A stretch of 64,000 nt of DNA from an uncultured Pseudomonadota bacterium (GCA_902795615.1 CADBLQ010000021.1:61073-125072); one strand, 5' to 3'; shown: positions 26,548 through 38,995, counted from the stretch's first letter. The notes: a model not told the origin generated them from the letters alone. Numbers and translations: made by a program.

Positions 26548-28149
26548 ATGATTATTTTATCTAAAACTAGGGTATGGTTGACGTTTATTATTTGCCTATT
26601 CGCTATTATTTTTGCTATTCCATCATTTGTTAATCAAAAGTCATTTGAAAAACTGCCGTCATGGTTACAACATTCGGTTAGTTTGGGATTGGAACTACGA
26701 GGTGGTTCGCACATACAGCTAGAAGTTGGCATTGATGAAGTTACAAAGGAATTTCAAGAAGGAGTTATTGATGCTACTCGCAAGGAGTTACGGAAGAAAA
26801 ATATCCAGTATAGCCGAATGGCTGTCCAGCATACTCCTGCTGGTTCTCAAATTTTGATAGTTCTAAAAGAAACATCAAATGCAAATGATGTAAAGAAAAT
26901 ATTAAACAAAGTTGAAAAAGAACTTGAAGTAACAATAAATAACAATGAAATTGTTGCTGTTATATCTAAAAAATTCCTCGATAAGTATGAGAAAAAAATC
27001 GTTAATGAAAGTATCGAGGTTATTCGACACAGAATTGATGAAACTGGAACTAGAGAACCAACAATTTTACGTCAAGGAAAAAATCGTATAGTTGTTCAAT
27101 TACCAGGTGTTGAAGATCCTGCAGAAGTAAAGCGTTTAATTGGAAAAACGGCTATTTTGACATTTCACGCTGTAGATGAGGAATTAGAAAACGTTATTGC
27201 TAATGAAGGTGAGAAACCCGAACTGCAATCTAAGCCCGGTGTTGTGTACATGCCGGAGTCTAAAGGTGAAGGAAAAGTTAATTGGGTTCCAATTAAAAAG
27301 CAAATTTCTATGACTGGCAAGCACCTTGTTGATGCACAAATGAATGTAGACCCACAGTCCGGTGGTGCTTGCATCTCTCTAAAATTTGATTCGGGTGAAG
27401 GCACAAAAAAATTGGCAGAACTATCCACAAGATATTTACATAAGCAGTTTGCAATAGTTTTAGATGATAGAGTACTAATGGCTCCTGTATTCCAGGCTAT
27501 ATTAAATCAGGGAAATGCCCAAGTAACAGGGCATTTTACAATGAAAGAAGCTCAAGAGATAGCATTATTGCTTAGAGCTGGTTCACTACCAGCTCCATTA
27601 ACCGTAGTTGAAGAACGCAATGTAGGTCCAAGTCTGGGAGCAGATTCTATATCTGCAGGTGCTACTGCTACGATTATGGCTTTTGTCTTGGTGGCGTTAT
27701 TTATGATTTTGTCGTATGGCACATTCGGTTCATTTGCATGTGTTTCATTAGTAATGAATATTATGATTTTGTTTGCATGTTTAACATTAATAGGGGCAAC
27801 TCTAACACTCCCCGGTATAGCAGGGATTGCATTAACTATAGGAACAGCAGTGGATGCAAATGTGTTAATTTATGAACGAATGCGAGAAGAAATGCGATTA
27901 GGTATAAAACCAGCAGTAGCAATCTCTCAAGGTTATAAAATGGCAATAGGTACTATTTTGGATTCGAATTGTACAACGCTGATTGGTGCATTATTTCTGT
28001 ATGAATTCGGCTCTGGTCCAATTAGAGGATTTTCTGTTACGCTATTTTACGGGACGGTAATTTCTCTGTTTACAACGTTCTTTCTGACGAAATCATTAGT
28101 TGCTATTTGGTTACGCAAGCATCAAAACGATGCTGAAATTATTATATAG
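26548..28149 (+). CDS. secD: protein translocase subunit SecD
   Basis: A 533-residue inner-membrane subunit that uses proton-motive force to pull exported proteins outward. It has one N-terminal span and the P1 base region (GLELRGGSHIQLEVG, later RIDETGTREPTI and VVQLPGVEDP). A cluster of five membrane spans follows from about residue 370, containing the RND signatures ALLLRAGSLPAPL and GTAVDANVLIYERMREE. The Asp of that segment is the proton-relay position. It lies 12 bases after yajC and 8 before secF. Confidence 0.97.
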   Translation: MIILSKTRVWLTFIICLFAIIFAIPSFVNQKSFEKLPSWLQHSVSLGLELRGGSHIQLEVGIDEVTKEFQEGVIDATRKELRKKNIQYSRMAVQHTPAGSQILIVLKETSNANDVKKILNKVEKELEVTINNNEIVAVISKKFLDKYEKKIVNESIEVIRHRIDETGTREPTILRQGKNRIVVQLPGVEDPAEVKRLIGKTAILTFHAVDEELENVIANEGEKPELQSKPGVVYMPESKGEGKVNWVPIKKQISMTGKHLVDAQMNVDPQSGGACISLKFDSGEGTKKLAELSTRYLHKQFAIVLDDRVLMAPVFQAILNQGNAQVTGHFTMKEAQEIALLLRAGSLPAPLTVVEERNVGPSLGADSISAGATATIMAFVLVALFMILSYGTFGSFACVSLVMNIMILFACLTLIGATLTLPGIAGIALTIGTAVDANVLIYERMREEMRLGIKPAVAISQGYKMAIGTILDSNCTTLIGALFLYEFGSGPIRGFSVTLFYGTVISLFTTFFLTKSLVAIWLRKHQNDAEIII

Positions 28150-28157
28150 GAGACAGT

Positions 28158-29084
28158 ATGTTTAGGTTAAAATTAGTTCCTGTTGGAACAAATATAAATT
28201 TTATCAAATATAGTAAGTATTTTATAACAACTGCAATTACACTAATTGTCCTATGTATTTCATTTATATCTTTTAAAGGACTGAATTACGGTATTGATTT
28301 CAAGGGAGGATATATATTTGAAGTAACGATGCCTAAAACGCCTGATATTGCTCAAATGAGAAAGGATTTAGGTAATTTAGAATTAGGCTCCGTTTCTATA
28401 CAGCAGTTTGGCGGAGAGAAAGATCTATTAATAAAATTAGAAAAATCAGAAGAGGGGGGTGGTCAAGCCATTGCCATTCAAAAAGTTAAGGATAGTTTGG
28501 GGAAAAATATAATTTATAAACGAGTTGAAACAGTTGGACCAAAAGTAGGTGAGGAATTAGTTGGTAACGCTATAAAAGCTGTGGTTTTCGCCTTATTAGC
28601 TATGTTGTTATACATAATAGTTCGGTTTGAGTGGCAATTTGGTTTATGTGCAATTACGGCACTTTTTCATGATTGTATAGTAATATTCGGAATGTTTTCT
28701 ATATTTCCATGGGAATTTAGTGAAACTTCAATTACTGCTATTCTACTCACAGCCAGTTATTCTATAAATGATATAGTTGTTATATTCGATCGTATTAGAG
28801 AGAACTTGAAAAAGTATCGTACGTTGAGCATACCAGAAATTATCAATAAGAGCTTGAACGAAACTCTTTCACGTACTGTTTTGACAGCTACAACCACATT
28901 ATTATCGATGGTGGCATTATACCTATTCGGTGGTAAGGTTATTGCTTCTTTAGCTTTGCCGATGATGGTAGGTATCATTGTTGGGACAATAACCTCCACA
29001 TGCATCGCTGCACCACTATTGACTTTTTTAAATCTCAAACCTCGGGAAAATAAAAAGATAGATACAAGCGTACCTCAAATATGA
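28158..29084 (+). CDS. secF: protein translocase subunit SecF
   Basis: A 308-residue inner-membrane partner of SecD with six spans. GIDFKGGYIFEV lies after the first span, VGPKVGEELV precedes the second, and ASYSINDIVVIFDRIREN marks the RND core with its Asp. A ribosome site AGGAGA precedes the ATG. It ends the yajC-secD-secF operon, whose products support export of the many signal-peptide proteins in this window. Confidence 0.97.
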   Translation: MFRLKLVPVGTNINFIKYSKYFITTAITLIVLCISFISFKGLNYGIDFKGGYIFEVTMPKTPDIAQMRKDLGNLELGSVSIQQFGGEKDLLIKLEKSEEGGGQAIAIQKVKDSLGKNIIYKRVETVGPKVGEELVGNAIKAVVFALLAMLLYIIVRFEWQFGLCAITALFHDCIVIFGMFSIFPWEFSETSITAILLTASYSINDIVVIFDRIRENLKKYRTLSIPEIINKSLNETLSRTVLTATTTLLSMVALYLFGGKVIASLALPMMVGIIVGTITSTCIAAPLLTFLNLKPRENKKIDTSVPQI

Positions 29085-29116
29085 AAAAAGTTAGGGAAGT
29101 ATATCTCCTCCCTAAC
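29084..29116 (-). terminator. rho-independent terminator of the MFS gene
   Basis: GTTAGGGA and TCCCTAAC (29090-29097 and 29109-29116) form an 8-bp stem. Read leftward, the stem is followed directly by six U residues. This is a textbook terminator for the leftward MFS gene ending at 29124. It sits at the convergent junction with secF. Confidence 0.8.
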
Positions 29117-29123
29117 CTGTTAC

Positions 29124-30368
29124 TTATACCGATTTTTTTTCTTTTACAAAAAACATACCAATAACTGAAATAATAATAAAGACTATTGCACACAGAAACG
29201 CACTACGATACATTACAACATCGTACATAGGCGAACCATCGGGGTTGACTTTTCCATTCCTAAGAAAATCTAACAAATAACCTAGTAATGGTTGAAATAT
29301 AACACCACCACCCATTACGAACATATTGGTATAACCAGTTGATGTGCCAGCAAAATTACTCGGTACGTATTTATAAGTCATGTCAAAAGCTAATGTTCCA
29401 GCTCCTGCAAATATACTGCAGAGACCAAATAGGGCTATTCCAGTCCAAAAACCTATTGTATCACTGTATACGGCTGTTAGGAAAGATAGTATCAATCCTA
29501 TTGAAAACAAAATTATAGTTTTTTTATTGCTATTCAGCTTTTCGGCAACCTTGGCAGCCAAAATACTTCCTATACCACATCCTATAAAAATTACAGCAGA
29601 ACAAATGGACGCCAATGAATTTGATACACCAAATCGTATTTGCATAAAAGGAGTTCCCCATAATTCAGCAACTGCAACTACCGGTAAGTTAGCCATACAT
29701 CCAAACAAACCAATTAACCAGCAACTAGGATTAGTTACTAATAATTTCAACCCCTCAAGTGTTCTACCTTTTTCATTAGTTTGTTTTACTGTCTGCTTAG
29801 GCAGGAATATGAACGTTAATACACTGATTGCAATACCAATGATTGCCATAACACATGTCAATTGACGCCATCCAAAGGCACTTACTAGTCCCGCAGTTGC
29901 CGAACTACCTAAAACTCCACCAATTCCTCCGACAAACATTGTAAATCCCATAAAGAGAGCATATTTATTGGTAGGTAACATTTCAGATATAATTTTTCCA
30001 CAGGCTAAATACGCTGTAGCAGATGAGAACCCTATTAAAAGTCTTGCTACAACCAGATGCCATGAAGCTGTAGCTACACCAAACAATAGTACTCCTAATG
30101 AACAAATTACGCAAGTTGTGAAAATTACTAATCTGCAACCTAGTTTATCAATTATTATTCCCCACGGAATTTGCATTATTCCGTATGAAATGTACAGTGT
30201 TGAAATGATAGTGCCGACCTGTGAAGCATTTAGCGAAAAATCTTGCATCAAGTTATCAACTAATACACATGGCTCTACTCTAGAAAAATATGAGAATAAA
30301 TAAAACACCCAACTGATAATTATTGCCAAAAACGAAACCTTAGCGGTAGCTACTGCATTCTTATCCAT
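29124..30368 (-). CDS. major facilitator superfamily transporter
   Basis: A 414-residue carrier from the ATG at 30368, chosen because GAGGAAG stands eight bases before it; an earlier in-frame start would add 25 residues without one. About 12 membrane spans are visible. The loop between spans 2 and 3 reads GIIIDKLGCRLVI, the MFS G-x3-D-x2-G-x-R signature. GLSSATAYL-like and GGIGGVLGSSA segments match spans 4 and 5 of proton-linked carriers. The substrate cannot be told. Reduced intracellular alphaproteobacteria often carry many such carriers to draw host metabolites. It is transcribed alone and ends at a strong terminator. Confidence 0.9.
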   Translation of the reverse strand: MDKNAVATAKVSFLAIIISWVFYLFSYFSRVEPCVLVDNLMQDFSLNASQVGTIISTLYISYGIMQIPWGIIIDKLGCRLVIFTTCVICSLGVLLFGVATASWHLVVARLLIGFSSATAYLACGKIISEMLPTNKYALFMGFTMFVGGIGGVLGSSATAGLVSAFGWRQLTCVMAIIGIAISVLTFIFLPKQTVKQTNEKGRTLEGLKLLVTNPSCWLIGLFGCMANLPVVAVAELWGTPFMQIRFGVSNSLASICSAVIFIGCGIGSILAAKVAEKLNSNKKTIILFSIGLILSFLTAVYSDTIGFWTGIALFGLCSIFAGAGTLAFDMTYKYVPSNFAGTSTGYTNMFVMGGGVIFQPLLGYLLDFLRNGKVNPDGSPMYDVVMYRSAFLCAIVFIIISVIGMFFVKEKKSV

Positions 30369-30579
30369 TTGACTTCCTCTAATATCTAATATATATCCCA
30401 TAATTACAGGATACTTTATATCATAAATAGGGGTCAAAATCATTGCACATTTTTAGGTAATACAATTGATGTTCATGGGGTATAAACTAAAAATAGTTTT
30501 GGTTTCATTGTTTCCAACAATGACACAAGGTACTAAACATTCTTATAATAAATTAAAATAATCAGACTTGGAGAAATAA

Positions 30580-32388
30580 ATGATTGCTAGTGCATTAGTT
30601 TCAGGTTGTTTGCTTGCACTTGTTGCCCTTGTTGGTGTAGGTGGCATTGGTGGTTCAGGTACAACAGGTTTTACACCATCAAATAGCTCATCATATTATC
30701 TCCCGCCAAGCTATACTCCACAAAAGGAATATCCTAGCTATGATTCTCAACGCTACGAAACTCAACAGAAGTTATTAGATCAATTAGAACAATATGGTAA
30801 TGAGTTTTCGTTGCTACTAAAAAATTTTAAACTCAATGGAGATCATGATCCTGGAACAAATGCTGGGATAAACCTTTCAACCACTAATATTACACGGCAA
30901 GATTGGAATGAGTTCTGTACATTGAAAGATACAAACGAAGAATTTAACATTTATGCTGGACAATTGTTATATTCTCAATCTGAAAACTATTTTAATCTAT
31001 TAAAAAAAGAACTTGAACGTCAATCCCACAATTTGATTAACCGTAAGCAAATAAAAAGTGAAGCATTTTCTGAAACAATATATCAAACAGCTCTGATTGC
31101 CGGTGAACTGAAACTATTACCACAATATAGGGTAATTCTGGGAAAAATTTACTCACAACAAGAAATATTAAGTGAAGTTGCACCTGACGATGCCTTTAGG
31201 ATTAAGAAATTAGTTCAGGACTCCATAAATAATGGCACTTTATTGAAAAATGACCTTTCCGGTGTTGGTAAATTTGATAAAATACTCATAACAATGATAC
31301 AAAATACCATTAAGGGCAGTTTAGCTTTTTGGAAGTGGAAGCAACAACGTAAGTATGATAGTAAAGGAATAACTTTACCCATAATGCTAGACAATGGAGA
31401 TAATAGATGTTGGTTGCAAACGGGTTTTTATATGCTATATTCCTTAACGGCAACTGATAATTTAGATGAACTAGGAAATTGGGAAAAGTTTTTAAAATAC
31501 CTCCAGCAACGACAAGATGACAAATTGAACGATAGGGTAAACACTGTTCGGGGAACATATCCCAATCTGTCGTTCCTTTTGGATAACGCAATTTTGGGAC
31601 TTGAGTATAATAAAGAACCATGGCAATTAAGAATAAGCTTAGTAGATGTATTAAGGGATTTTTGCCATAATCGCTACGATTATAACCTGTATAATAACAA
31701 AGAGGCTGTTCAAGAAAAATTAAATTATCTGTGTTCAACAAAGAGTAATAAAGGCAATAGCATCGGAATGTCAATAAAAATATTAAGAAAAATATTCCCC
31801 GAGTTAGACAATAAAAAATTCAAAACACGGGAAGGGATATATGAGAGGGAGTTTGACAGAGTTTTACAGTTTTGCAATCCTAACCCCAAACCTGGGGAGC
31901 CGAGTTATTGCCTTGCTCCTATAGCAGTTAGACATTTCATTCCAGGTTTAAATAATGAAAATGATGGCATTGGAAAAGACCCCGTAGGTGTTAATTGTCC
32001 AAATCAATATGGTGAATACAATCTTAAGATGTCGCTGGACGGTAAACTACAAATTTATGAATTAAGAGGTATTGCTGTCAGTGAACACTTCCCGGAATTT
32101 AAAAAAGTGCCAACTAACGCAACTTTTAATGGAGGTACTCAATATACCGTATTGCCTCCGTGTCATCTCAGAAGCGTTATAAAACTAGATGCAAGTCCTA
32201 ATTGGTATTATTGTGATTCAAACGGCATATACTTCGGGGCAGAAAGCCTACAGGCGTTATTTAAAGACCAAAGATCGATCATGAATTATGAGTGTTATAA
32301 AAATAAATCCCCACTACCTGCAAACCACGCTGATTTGTTAATGTATCACCTAATAGATAATAAGTTGTGGACAGAACAGTCAGCGTAG
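30580..32388 (+). CDS. possible exported papain-fold protease, ubiquitin-specific-protease-like (P5)
   Basis: A 602-residue protein with a good ribosome site (GGAGAA) before the ATG. Residues 1-30 are hydrophobic and Gly-rich, with a Ser-Gly-Cys at 8-10, but lack a positive start, so it may be an unusual signal peptide or membrane anchor. Residues 30-55 are Ser, Tyr and Pro rich. [17 protein letters not shown] (273-289) resembles the Cys box of peptidase family C19 (GNTCYMNSxLQxL), with Asn-x-Cys-aromatic kept. [11 protein letters not shown] (493-503) and CHLRSVIK, then [12 protein letters not shown] (528-552), resemble the C19 His box and its trailing WYxFDD. Candidate catalytic residues are C277, H529 and D546. 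The function is a hypothesis. Its end overlaps convergent tdk by nine bases. Confidence 0.5.
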   Translation: MIASALVSGCLLALVALVGVGGIGGSGTTGFTPSNSSSYYLPPSYTPQKEYPSYDSQRYETQQKLLDQLEQYGNEFSLLLKNFKLNGDHDPGTNAGINLSTTNITRQDWNEFCTLKDTNEEFNIYAGQLLYSQSENYFNLLKKELERQSHNLINRKQIKSEAFSETIYQTALIAGELKLLPQYRVILGKIYSQQEILSEVAPDDAFRIKKLVQDSINNGTLLKNDLSGVGKFDKILITMIQNTIKGSLAFWKWKQQRKYDSKGITLPIMLDNGDNRCWLQTGFYMLYSLTATDNLDELGNWEKFLKYLQQRQDDKLNDRVNTVRGTYPNLSFLLDNAILGLEYNKEPWQLRISLVDVLRDFCHNRYDYNLYNNKEAVQEKLNYLCSTKSNKGNSIGMSIKILRKIFPELDNKKFKTREGIYEREFDRVLQFCNPNPKPGEPSYCLAPIAVRHFIPGLNNENDGIGKDPVGVNCPNQYGEYNLKMSLDGKLQIYELRGIAVSEHFPEFKKVPTNATFNGGTQYTVLPPCHLRSVIKLDASPNWYYCDSNGIYFGAESLQALFKDQRSIMNYECYKNKSPLPANHADLLMYHLIDNKLWTEQSA

Positions 32389-32955
32389 TTTACCAATTTT
32401 ATAGTGCTTACGGCATAGTGAGGTATACTTGTCATTTCCTCCTATGTCTATTTGCTTCCCGGAACGAATAACAACTCCATTAATTACTTTTGCATTCATA
32501 GTAGCTTTGCGACCGCAAAAACACACAGTTTTCACTTCAACCAGTTCATCTGCCCAAAGTAATAGGTACATACTGCCTTCAAATGGTTCACCTAAAAAAT
32601 CAGTCCTAAGACCATATGTTAATACAGGAATATTAAAATCGTCGACAATACCACATAACTGCTTAACCTGCTGTTTTGATAAAAACTGTGCTTCATCAAT
32701 TAGCACACAGTGCAATGTTAATTTTTCGAGTGCTGATTTAATATCGTCGTAAATATTTGTATATTCATCAAACGTATTAGCGTTTTCTGAAATACCAATT
32801 CTCGATGCGATTTTGGCTTTGCCATACCTGTTATCGTGAACAGAGGTATAAAGTAATGTATTCATACCTCGTTCTTTATAATTAAAATTACTTTGTAATA
32901 ATTTTGTCGTCTTTCCGGCATTCATTGTAGAATAGTAAAAATATAATTTAGCCAT
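32380..32955 (-). CDS. tdk: thymidine kinase, type II
   Basis: A 191-residue enzyme phosphorylating thymidine. The P-loop [11 protein letters not shown] is at residues 9-19, and LIDEAQFLS carries the catalytic Glu. The C-terminal lasso region has a zinc site of which VCFCGRKA and a final C-x2-H are visible. It allows salvage of thymidine, fitting a host-dependent life. No gene for de novo dTMP synthesis is visible in the window. It is convergent with, and overlaps, the preceding gene. Confidence 0.95.
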   Translation of the reverse strand: MAKLYFYYSTMNAGKTTKLLQSNFNYKERGMNTLLYTSVHDNRYGKAKIASRIGISENANTFDEYTNIYDDIKSALEKLTLHCVLIDEAQFLSKQQVKQLCGIVDDFNIPVLTYGLRTDFLGEPFEGSMYLLLWADELVEVKTVCFCGRKATMNAKVINGVVIRSGKQIDIGGNDKYTSLCRKHYKIGKLR

Positions 32956-33063
32956 AATACTTACTATTTATCAAACACGTTTGCTGAGTATGCTAGATTT
33001 TAACATTGATGTGCAGAATGCAGTAAGTTGTGCTAATTTCCATAGCACAACTGGAAACAAATT

Positions 33064-34233
33064 TTAGTGAGATATGTGGTTTGTGCCGTAGCCGACGGCT
33101 TCACGTTTTTCAGCATCAGTAAGGAATGTTGCGGTATTAATTTTTCTCCATTCGGCTTCACGTCGTGTAACCAGTGCAGGAATTGAATCCATATCGTATG
33201 TCAATGTGAGGTCTGTTTTATACATTTGCTTGAACCAAACTGAAAATTCATTTGCAATTATGTTAAGTAACGGCAGTACTGTTTCTTCCCAGAAATTGTA
33301 TCGTGCTTCTTTGTAATTAGCGAATGTTGCAGAACTCATATTACTTATAAGTATTGGCGGAACACCAAATGCTAAAGCAATTTCTTTAGATGCCTGTTCT
33401 TTGCCATCAATAAAATCCAAATCTTTTGGTGATAATCCCATTTCTTTCCATTCAAAGTCTCCCTCAAGTAGCATTACCTTGCCAGCATTTCTACCTCCTT
33501 CGTATAATGCTCGTAAATCACGTTTTAATTCCTGACGTAACTGTGGTTCAAGTTCATGTTTATATATTAACGCTCCTGATGGACGACCGCCATTTTGCAA
33601 AAACGATATGTTTTGTTGAGCAATAGCATTATGCTGTTGTATGGATTTTAATGCCACTTCAATAGGACTTGTGCCATACCAGTCATCAAGTGGATTAAAC
33701 AATTTTATATGTAATATATCGGACTCGCCAGTGTCAGCATCAACAGGAAAAAATCTAACATGGTTACTAACGGTATACTCGTAACCTGCGGGGACGGCAT
33801 ATCGTCCGGGAATTATGTTAACTCTATCAGGACGCAATAAATGCAATTCATTAGGTAAGTCATTCATACCTCTAGTTGCCATAACATAACAATTACCAGA
33901 TATTAGGAGTTGAGATATCGCATCTTCCATAAATGCAGTTTTCGATTGGTGGGTATTTGGTCGTTCAATTAGTGACAGAATGGAATGTTTATAAACTATG
34001 CTATCTACACCATCTTTAACTTCCCTCAGTAACCAATTCACTGAACCTATAGCTCTAGCAATTAAGTTTACGCATCTGAATACTACAACATTTTGTTTAT
34101 ATCCGTTATTAGATAGATTATAATAATCAATATTCATGTTGGACTTGACAGGCTTATATGAAATTATTGAACTATTATCATACAATGAACCATGGTTATT
34201 AGATGCAAACCTACTAAAAATATTTTTAAACAT
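33064..34233 (-). CDS. HK97-family phage portal protein, isolated (gene-transfer-agent-like)
   Basis: A 389-residue portal protein with a near-perfect ribosome site (AAAGGAGG) before the ATG. Portal signatures are VVFRCVNLIARAIGSVNW near 50-67, PNELHLLRPDRVNIIPG, NPLDDWYGTSPIEVAL, then ISFLQNGGRPSGAL and GVPPILI near 290. Portals form the ring through which DNA enters and leaves a phage head. No capsid, terminase, protease or tail gene stands beside it. In alphaproteobacteria, gene-transfer-agent genes are sometimes dispersed like this, so a remnant or domesticated agent is more likely than a prophage. The intact frame and strong ribosome site argue for continued expression. Confidence 0.9.
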   Translation of the reverse strand: MFKNIFSRFASNNHGSLYDNSSIISYKPVKSNMNIDYYNLSNNGYKQNVVVFRCVNLIARAIGSVNWLLREVKDGVDSIVYKHSILSLIERPNTHQSKTAFMEDAISQLLISGNCYVMATRGMNDLPNELHLLRPDRVNIIPGRYAVPAGYEYTVSNHVRFFPVDADTGESDILHIKLFNPLDDWYGTSPIEVALKSIQQHNAIAQQNISFLQNGGRPSGALIYKHELEPQLRQELKRDLRALYEGGRNAGKVMLLEGDFEWKEMGLSPKDLDFIDGKEQASKEIALAFGVPPILISNMSSATFANYKEARYNFWEETVLPLLNIIANEFSVWFKQMYKTDLTLTYDMDSIPALVTRREAEWRKINTATFLTDAEKREAVGYGTNHISH

Positions 34234-34557
34234 AGAACCTCCTTTAAAAAATACGAATTATGGATATCAGATGCCGGCATTAAGTGTCATGCATCTACTT
34301 TCAGTTTGTGATGCTAAAAAACAAGTGTAAAAAATTTGCCCATTTTAAGTTTTTCTGCCCATACTACGAAAAATAAAGTTCCTACATCGTATAATATGGA
34401 CACAAGGTAGTTGAGTTAATTTAACGGAATATCACTTTTAACTCTTCATTAATTGCAAATCGATATTTTTAAATAGATGCTACGAGAAAAAGTTTGTTTG
34501 TTTTGGATAGCACATAATATGATAGACTAGTAGTTGAAATTAAGGAGAAAAATCTAT
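34234..34557. other. intergenic region between divergent portal gene and atp operon
   Basis: This AT-rich stretch of about 320 bases has no supported gene. It holds the portal ribosome site at its left edge and the candidate atp promoter at its right. No tRNA or conserved RNA was recognised. Confidence 0.6.
34494..34523 (+). promoter_or_regulatory. candidate sigma-70-type promoter of the atp operon
   Basis: TTGTTT (34494-34499) and TATGAT (34518-34523) are separated by 18 bases, about 35 bases before the atpH start. Each differs from consensus by one or two bases. AT-rich DNA produces such matches easily, so this rests mainly on position. Confidence 0.4.
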
Positions 34558-35103
34558 ATGGCGAAGGCTGTTTTATTTTCATCAATTCCAGGACGTTACG
34601 TTAAAGCCTTATTTGAAGTCGGGAAAAAACAAAATATTTTAAATGAACTATTAGGCGACTTTGAAAAATTTAGAGACTTTTATTGTAATAACAAACGTTT
34701 ATTCCCTAAGTATGGAAAAAGAATAACAGCTATATGTGATGTTATTGGTAAAGAATTGGATTTAAAATCATGTTTTATTTCCTTTTTAAAACTATTGACA
34801 GAAAATCATCGCTTAGATCTTTTCTCAAATATTGCATTGAACTTTCGTAAAACAGTGATGCAATTTCAAGGCAAACAAGACGTTAGAATTTTATCTGTTG
34901 CCAATCCAACAGCTGTTCAAAAAGACAAAATTGCTAACGTTGTTAGTAGTTTTTTTAATACATCGGTTAACATCAAGTATATTACGGATACCTCTCTTCT
35001 ATCTGGGTTTGTAATTGAAACAAATGGTTTAAGAATTGATGGCTCAGGTAAGGGGATATTAAAGCAACTAGAAAAATATTACAATTCGTTGGAGATAGTA
35101 TGA
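34558..35103 (+). CDS. atpH: F1F0 ATP synthase delta subunit
   Basis: A 181-residue stalk protein joining F1 to the F0 b subunit. The ATG at 34558 lies eight bases after AAGGAG; an upstream in-frame start would overlap that site. The N-terminus [19 protein letters not shown] sequence (here [14 protein letters not shown]) is characteristic. The C-terminal [20 protein letters not shown] corresponds to gGfvi..g...iDgSvr..L. The stop overlaps the atpA start in ATGA, so translation is coupled. Confidence 0.93.
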   Translation: MAKAVLFSSIPGRYVKALFEVGKKQNILNELLGDFEKFRDFYCNNKRLFPKYGKRITAICDVIGKELDLKSCFISFLKLLTENHRLDLFSNIALNFRKTVMQFQGKQDVRILSVANPTAVQKDKIANVVSSFFNTSVNIKYITDTSLLSGFVIETNGLRIDGSGKGILKQLEKYYNSLEIV

Positions 35104-36656
35104 ATGATAAAGCATTAGAAATATCAAAAATACTTGAGGAAAGAATAGCGGGGTTTGCACCTCAAATTGATATAGCAGAAACAGGCTATGTTTTAACAGT
35201 AGGTGATGGCATAGCAAGAGTATATGGATTAGATAACGCAAAGTCAGGTGAATGGGTTGATATAGTATCTTCACATACTGGAAATACCGTAAAAGGTATA
35301 GTAACCAATCTTGAACCTGACAATGTTGGGGTTATTCTCGTTGGTGACGAGTCGAATGTAAGTGAAAACGATATAGTAAAAAGAACAAACAATATCGTAA
35401 ATGTTAATGTCGGAATGGGCTTATTGGGAAGAGTGGTGAATGCCTTGGGAGTTCCAATTGATAGTCCTCGTCCCATTTCAGGGGACACGGTTTTGTACAA
35501 TATGGAAAATCCAGCACCTGGCATACGTGACCGTAAGACGATTAATGAACCACTTTTTACGGGAATAAGGATTATTGATTCGTTATTTCCTATAGGACGT
35601 GGACAAAGGGAATTAATTATTGGTGATCGTCAAACTGGCAAAAGTGCAATAGCTATAGACACTATAATTAACCAAAAACAATATAATGATAACTTTGCTC
35701 CGAAGGATAAAGTTTATTGTATATACGTTGCCATAGGTCAAAAACGTTCAACTGTTGCCCGATTGGTTAAAGTTTTAGAAGAACATGGGGCATTAGAATA
35801 CACAATTGTTGTTGCAGCTACTGCATCAGACACAGCTACTATGCAATATATAGCACCTTATACGGCATGTGCTATGGGAGAGTATTTTAGAAATAATGGT
35901 ATGCACGCATTAATTGTATATGACGACCTATCAAAGCATGCTGTAGCGTATAGACAGATTTCACTTTTGCTAAGAAGACCACCGGGTCGTGAAGCGTATC
36001 CAGGAGATATTTTTTATTTGCATTCGAGATTATTGGAACGAGCAGGTAAATTATCTGATGAAAAGGGTGGCGGATCATTGACTGCATTACCAATTGTTGA
36101 AACGCAGGCTGGAGATGTGTCCGCTTATATACCTACAAATGTTATATCAATCACTGATGGTCAGTTGTTTTTAGAAAATGATTTATTTTATAAAGGAATT
36201 CGACCTGCAATAAATATTGGAATATCTGTTAGTCGTGTTGGTTCGGCCGCTCAAACAAAGGCAATGAAATCCGTGTCAGGAAATATTAAAATCCAAATGG
36301 CTCAATATAATGAACTAGCATCGTTTGCTCAGTTCGGAAGTGATATAGATACATCGACAAAAGAAATATTGGATAATGGAGAGAAATTACTAGAAATTTT
36401 GAAACAAAAACAGTACACTCCATTCAAAAATGCAGAGCATGTAATTGTATTGTATGTAGCTATGCATGGGTATTTAAAGAATATACCAGTTAATAAAGTT
36501 AAAGAATTTGAAAGCGAGTTGTTAACCACTGTAAACAGGACTACTGATTTAATTAAGCAGATTGGCGACACTAGGGCGTTAACGGAGGATATTGAAAATA
36601 ACTTAATTAAATTCCTTGATGAATTCGTCAAGAATTATGTTTCGGTATTAAAATAA
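35100..36656 (+). CDS. atpA: F1F0 ATP synthase alpha subunit
   Basis: A 518-residue F1 subunit with the non-catalytic nucleotide site. The P-loop GDRQTGKSA is near 175-183. [15 protein letters not shown] precedes it, and [24 protein letters not shown] is the strongly conserved central segment. [14 protein letters not shown] completes it. It starts inside the atpH stop and its own stop overlaps the atpG start by one base. The sequence shows no missing part, so the complex is likely functional. Confidence 0.98.
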   Translation: MNDKALEISKILEERIAGFAPQIDIAETGYVLTVGDGIARVYGLDNAKSGEWVDIVSSHTGNTVKGIVTNLEPDNVGVILVGDESNVSENDIVKRTNNIVNVNVGMGLLGRVVNALGVPIDSPRPISGDTVLYNMENPAPGIRDRKTINEPLFTGIRIIDSLFPIGRGQRELIIGDRQTGKSAIAIDTIINQKQYNDNFAPKDKVYCIYVAIGQKRSTVARLVKVLEEHGALEYTIVVAATASDTATMQYIAPYTACAMGEYFRNNGMHALIVYDDLSKHAVAYRQISLLLRRPPGREAYPGDIFYLHSRLLERAGKLSDEKGGGSLTALPIVETQAGDVSAYIPTNVISITDGQLFLENDLFYKGIRPAINIGISVSRVGSAAQTKAMKSVSGNIKIQMAQYNELASFAQFGSDIDTSTKEILDNGEKLLEILKQKQYTPFKNAEHVIVLYVAMHGYLKNIPVNKVKEFESELLTTVNRTTDLIKQIGDTRALTEDIENNLIKFLDEFVKNYVSVLK

Positions 36657-37504
36657 TGGAAAATATTCAAAATATCCGTTCTCGGATCGGAACAGTTAAA
36701 AATATTCATAAAGCTGCAACTGCAATGAAGTTAATTTCAACGATTAAGTTGTCGAAGATGAAAGGTCTTCCTACTAAAAATATTAAAGACAAAATCGATA
36801 TCTTAGCTGAAACGTTATCAATTATCCTGGGTGAAGCGAAGTATGCTAATGAAATTGATAATTCGCACTGGATATTACGAAAAAAAGGAAAAGATTTGTT
36901 AATAGTCTTATCCACAGATCAGGGTTTTTGTGGAACATTTAAGCAGTCAATTTTAAATGAGGCAGAAAAATTTGTATCAGGACATCCACAAATTTATCTT
37001 GAAATATTTGGAAAGAAAACTGGTAATTTAGTTCCTAAAGTTGCGAATAGTATTGAACGTGCTATTATATCGCGATATGAAATTAAAGAATTTGCGATAG
37101 TCTTACAGAAGATGATTTTATCTTATATAACAAAATATGATGTTTCAAATGTATATGTTATAAGTGGAGAATATATTAACGTTATGACACAATTACCACG
37201 TTGTAGAAAACTGTTTCCATTAAAAGTAAAAGATGCTACTACATTTAATAAAACAGAGTTTAATATTCCAAAAATGAAATTATTTGACTTTGTGTTCGGA
37301 AAATATTTGTACTCGTTATGCTACAATATAGTGTATGAACATTTACTGTCGGAATTATCTATACGCGTATTTTCAATGGATAAAACAGTTCGAAATGCAG
37401 ACGATATTACGAGGGATTTAACACTGTTATATAACAGAACGAGGCAAGCTAAAATTACACAAGAACTTACTGAAATAGTTGCAAGTGTAGATTGTATTCA
37501 ATAG
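36656..37504 (+). CDS. atpG: F1F0 ATP synthase gamma subunit
   Basis: A 282-residue central shaft of F1. The N-terminal helix shows IRSRIGTVKNIHKAATAMKL, and STDQGFCGTF is the next conserved patch. The C-terminal helix ends YNRTRQAKITQELTEIVA, the standard finish. Its start codon overlaps the atpA stop, and atpD follows after nine bases. With atpC missing downstream, gamma may be the only rotor-stalk subunit encoded here. Confidence 0.96.
   Translation: MENIQNIRSRIGTVKNIHKAATAMKLISTIKLSKMKGLPTKNIKDKIDILAETLSIILGEAKYANEIDNSHWILRKKGKDLLIVLSTDQGFCGTFKQSILNEAEKFVSGHPQIYLEIFGKKTGNLVPKVANSIERAIISRYEIKEFAIVLQKMILSYITKYDVSNVYVISGEYINVMTQLPRCRKLFPLKVKDATTFNKTEFNIPKMKLFDFVFGKYLYSLCYNIVYEHLLSELSIRVFSMDKTVRNADDITRDLTLLYNRTRQAKITQELTEIVASVDCIQ

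Positions 37505-38995
<1,491 letters not shown>

Noticed and set aside
29380..29865. Open frame of 161 codons opposite the MFS gene
   Set aside because: The MFS gene has a clear ribosome site, membrane pattern and terminator; the opposite frame has none.
33064..34233. Prophage
   Set aside because: Only the portal gene is present; flanking genes are tdk and the atp operon, with no integrase, capsid or lysis gene.
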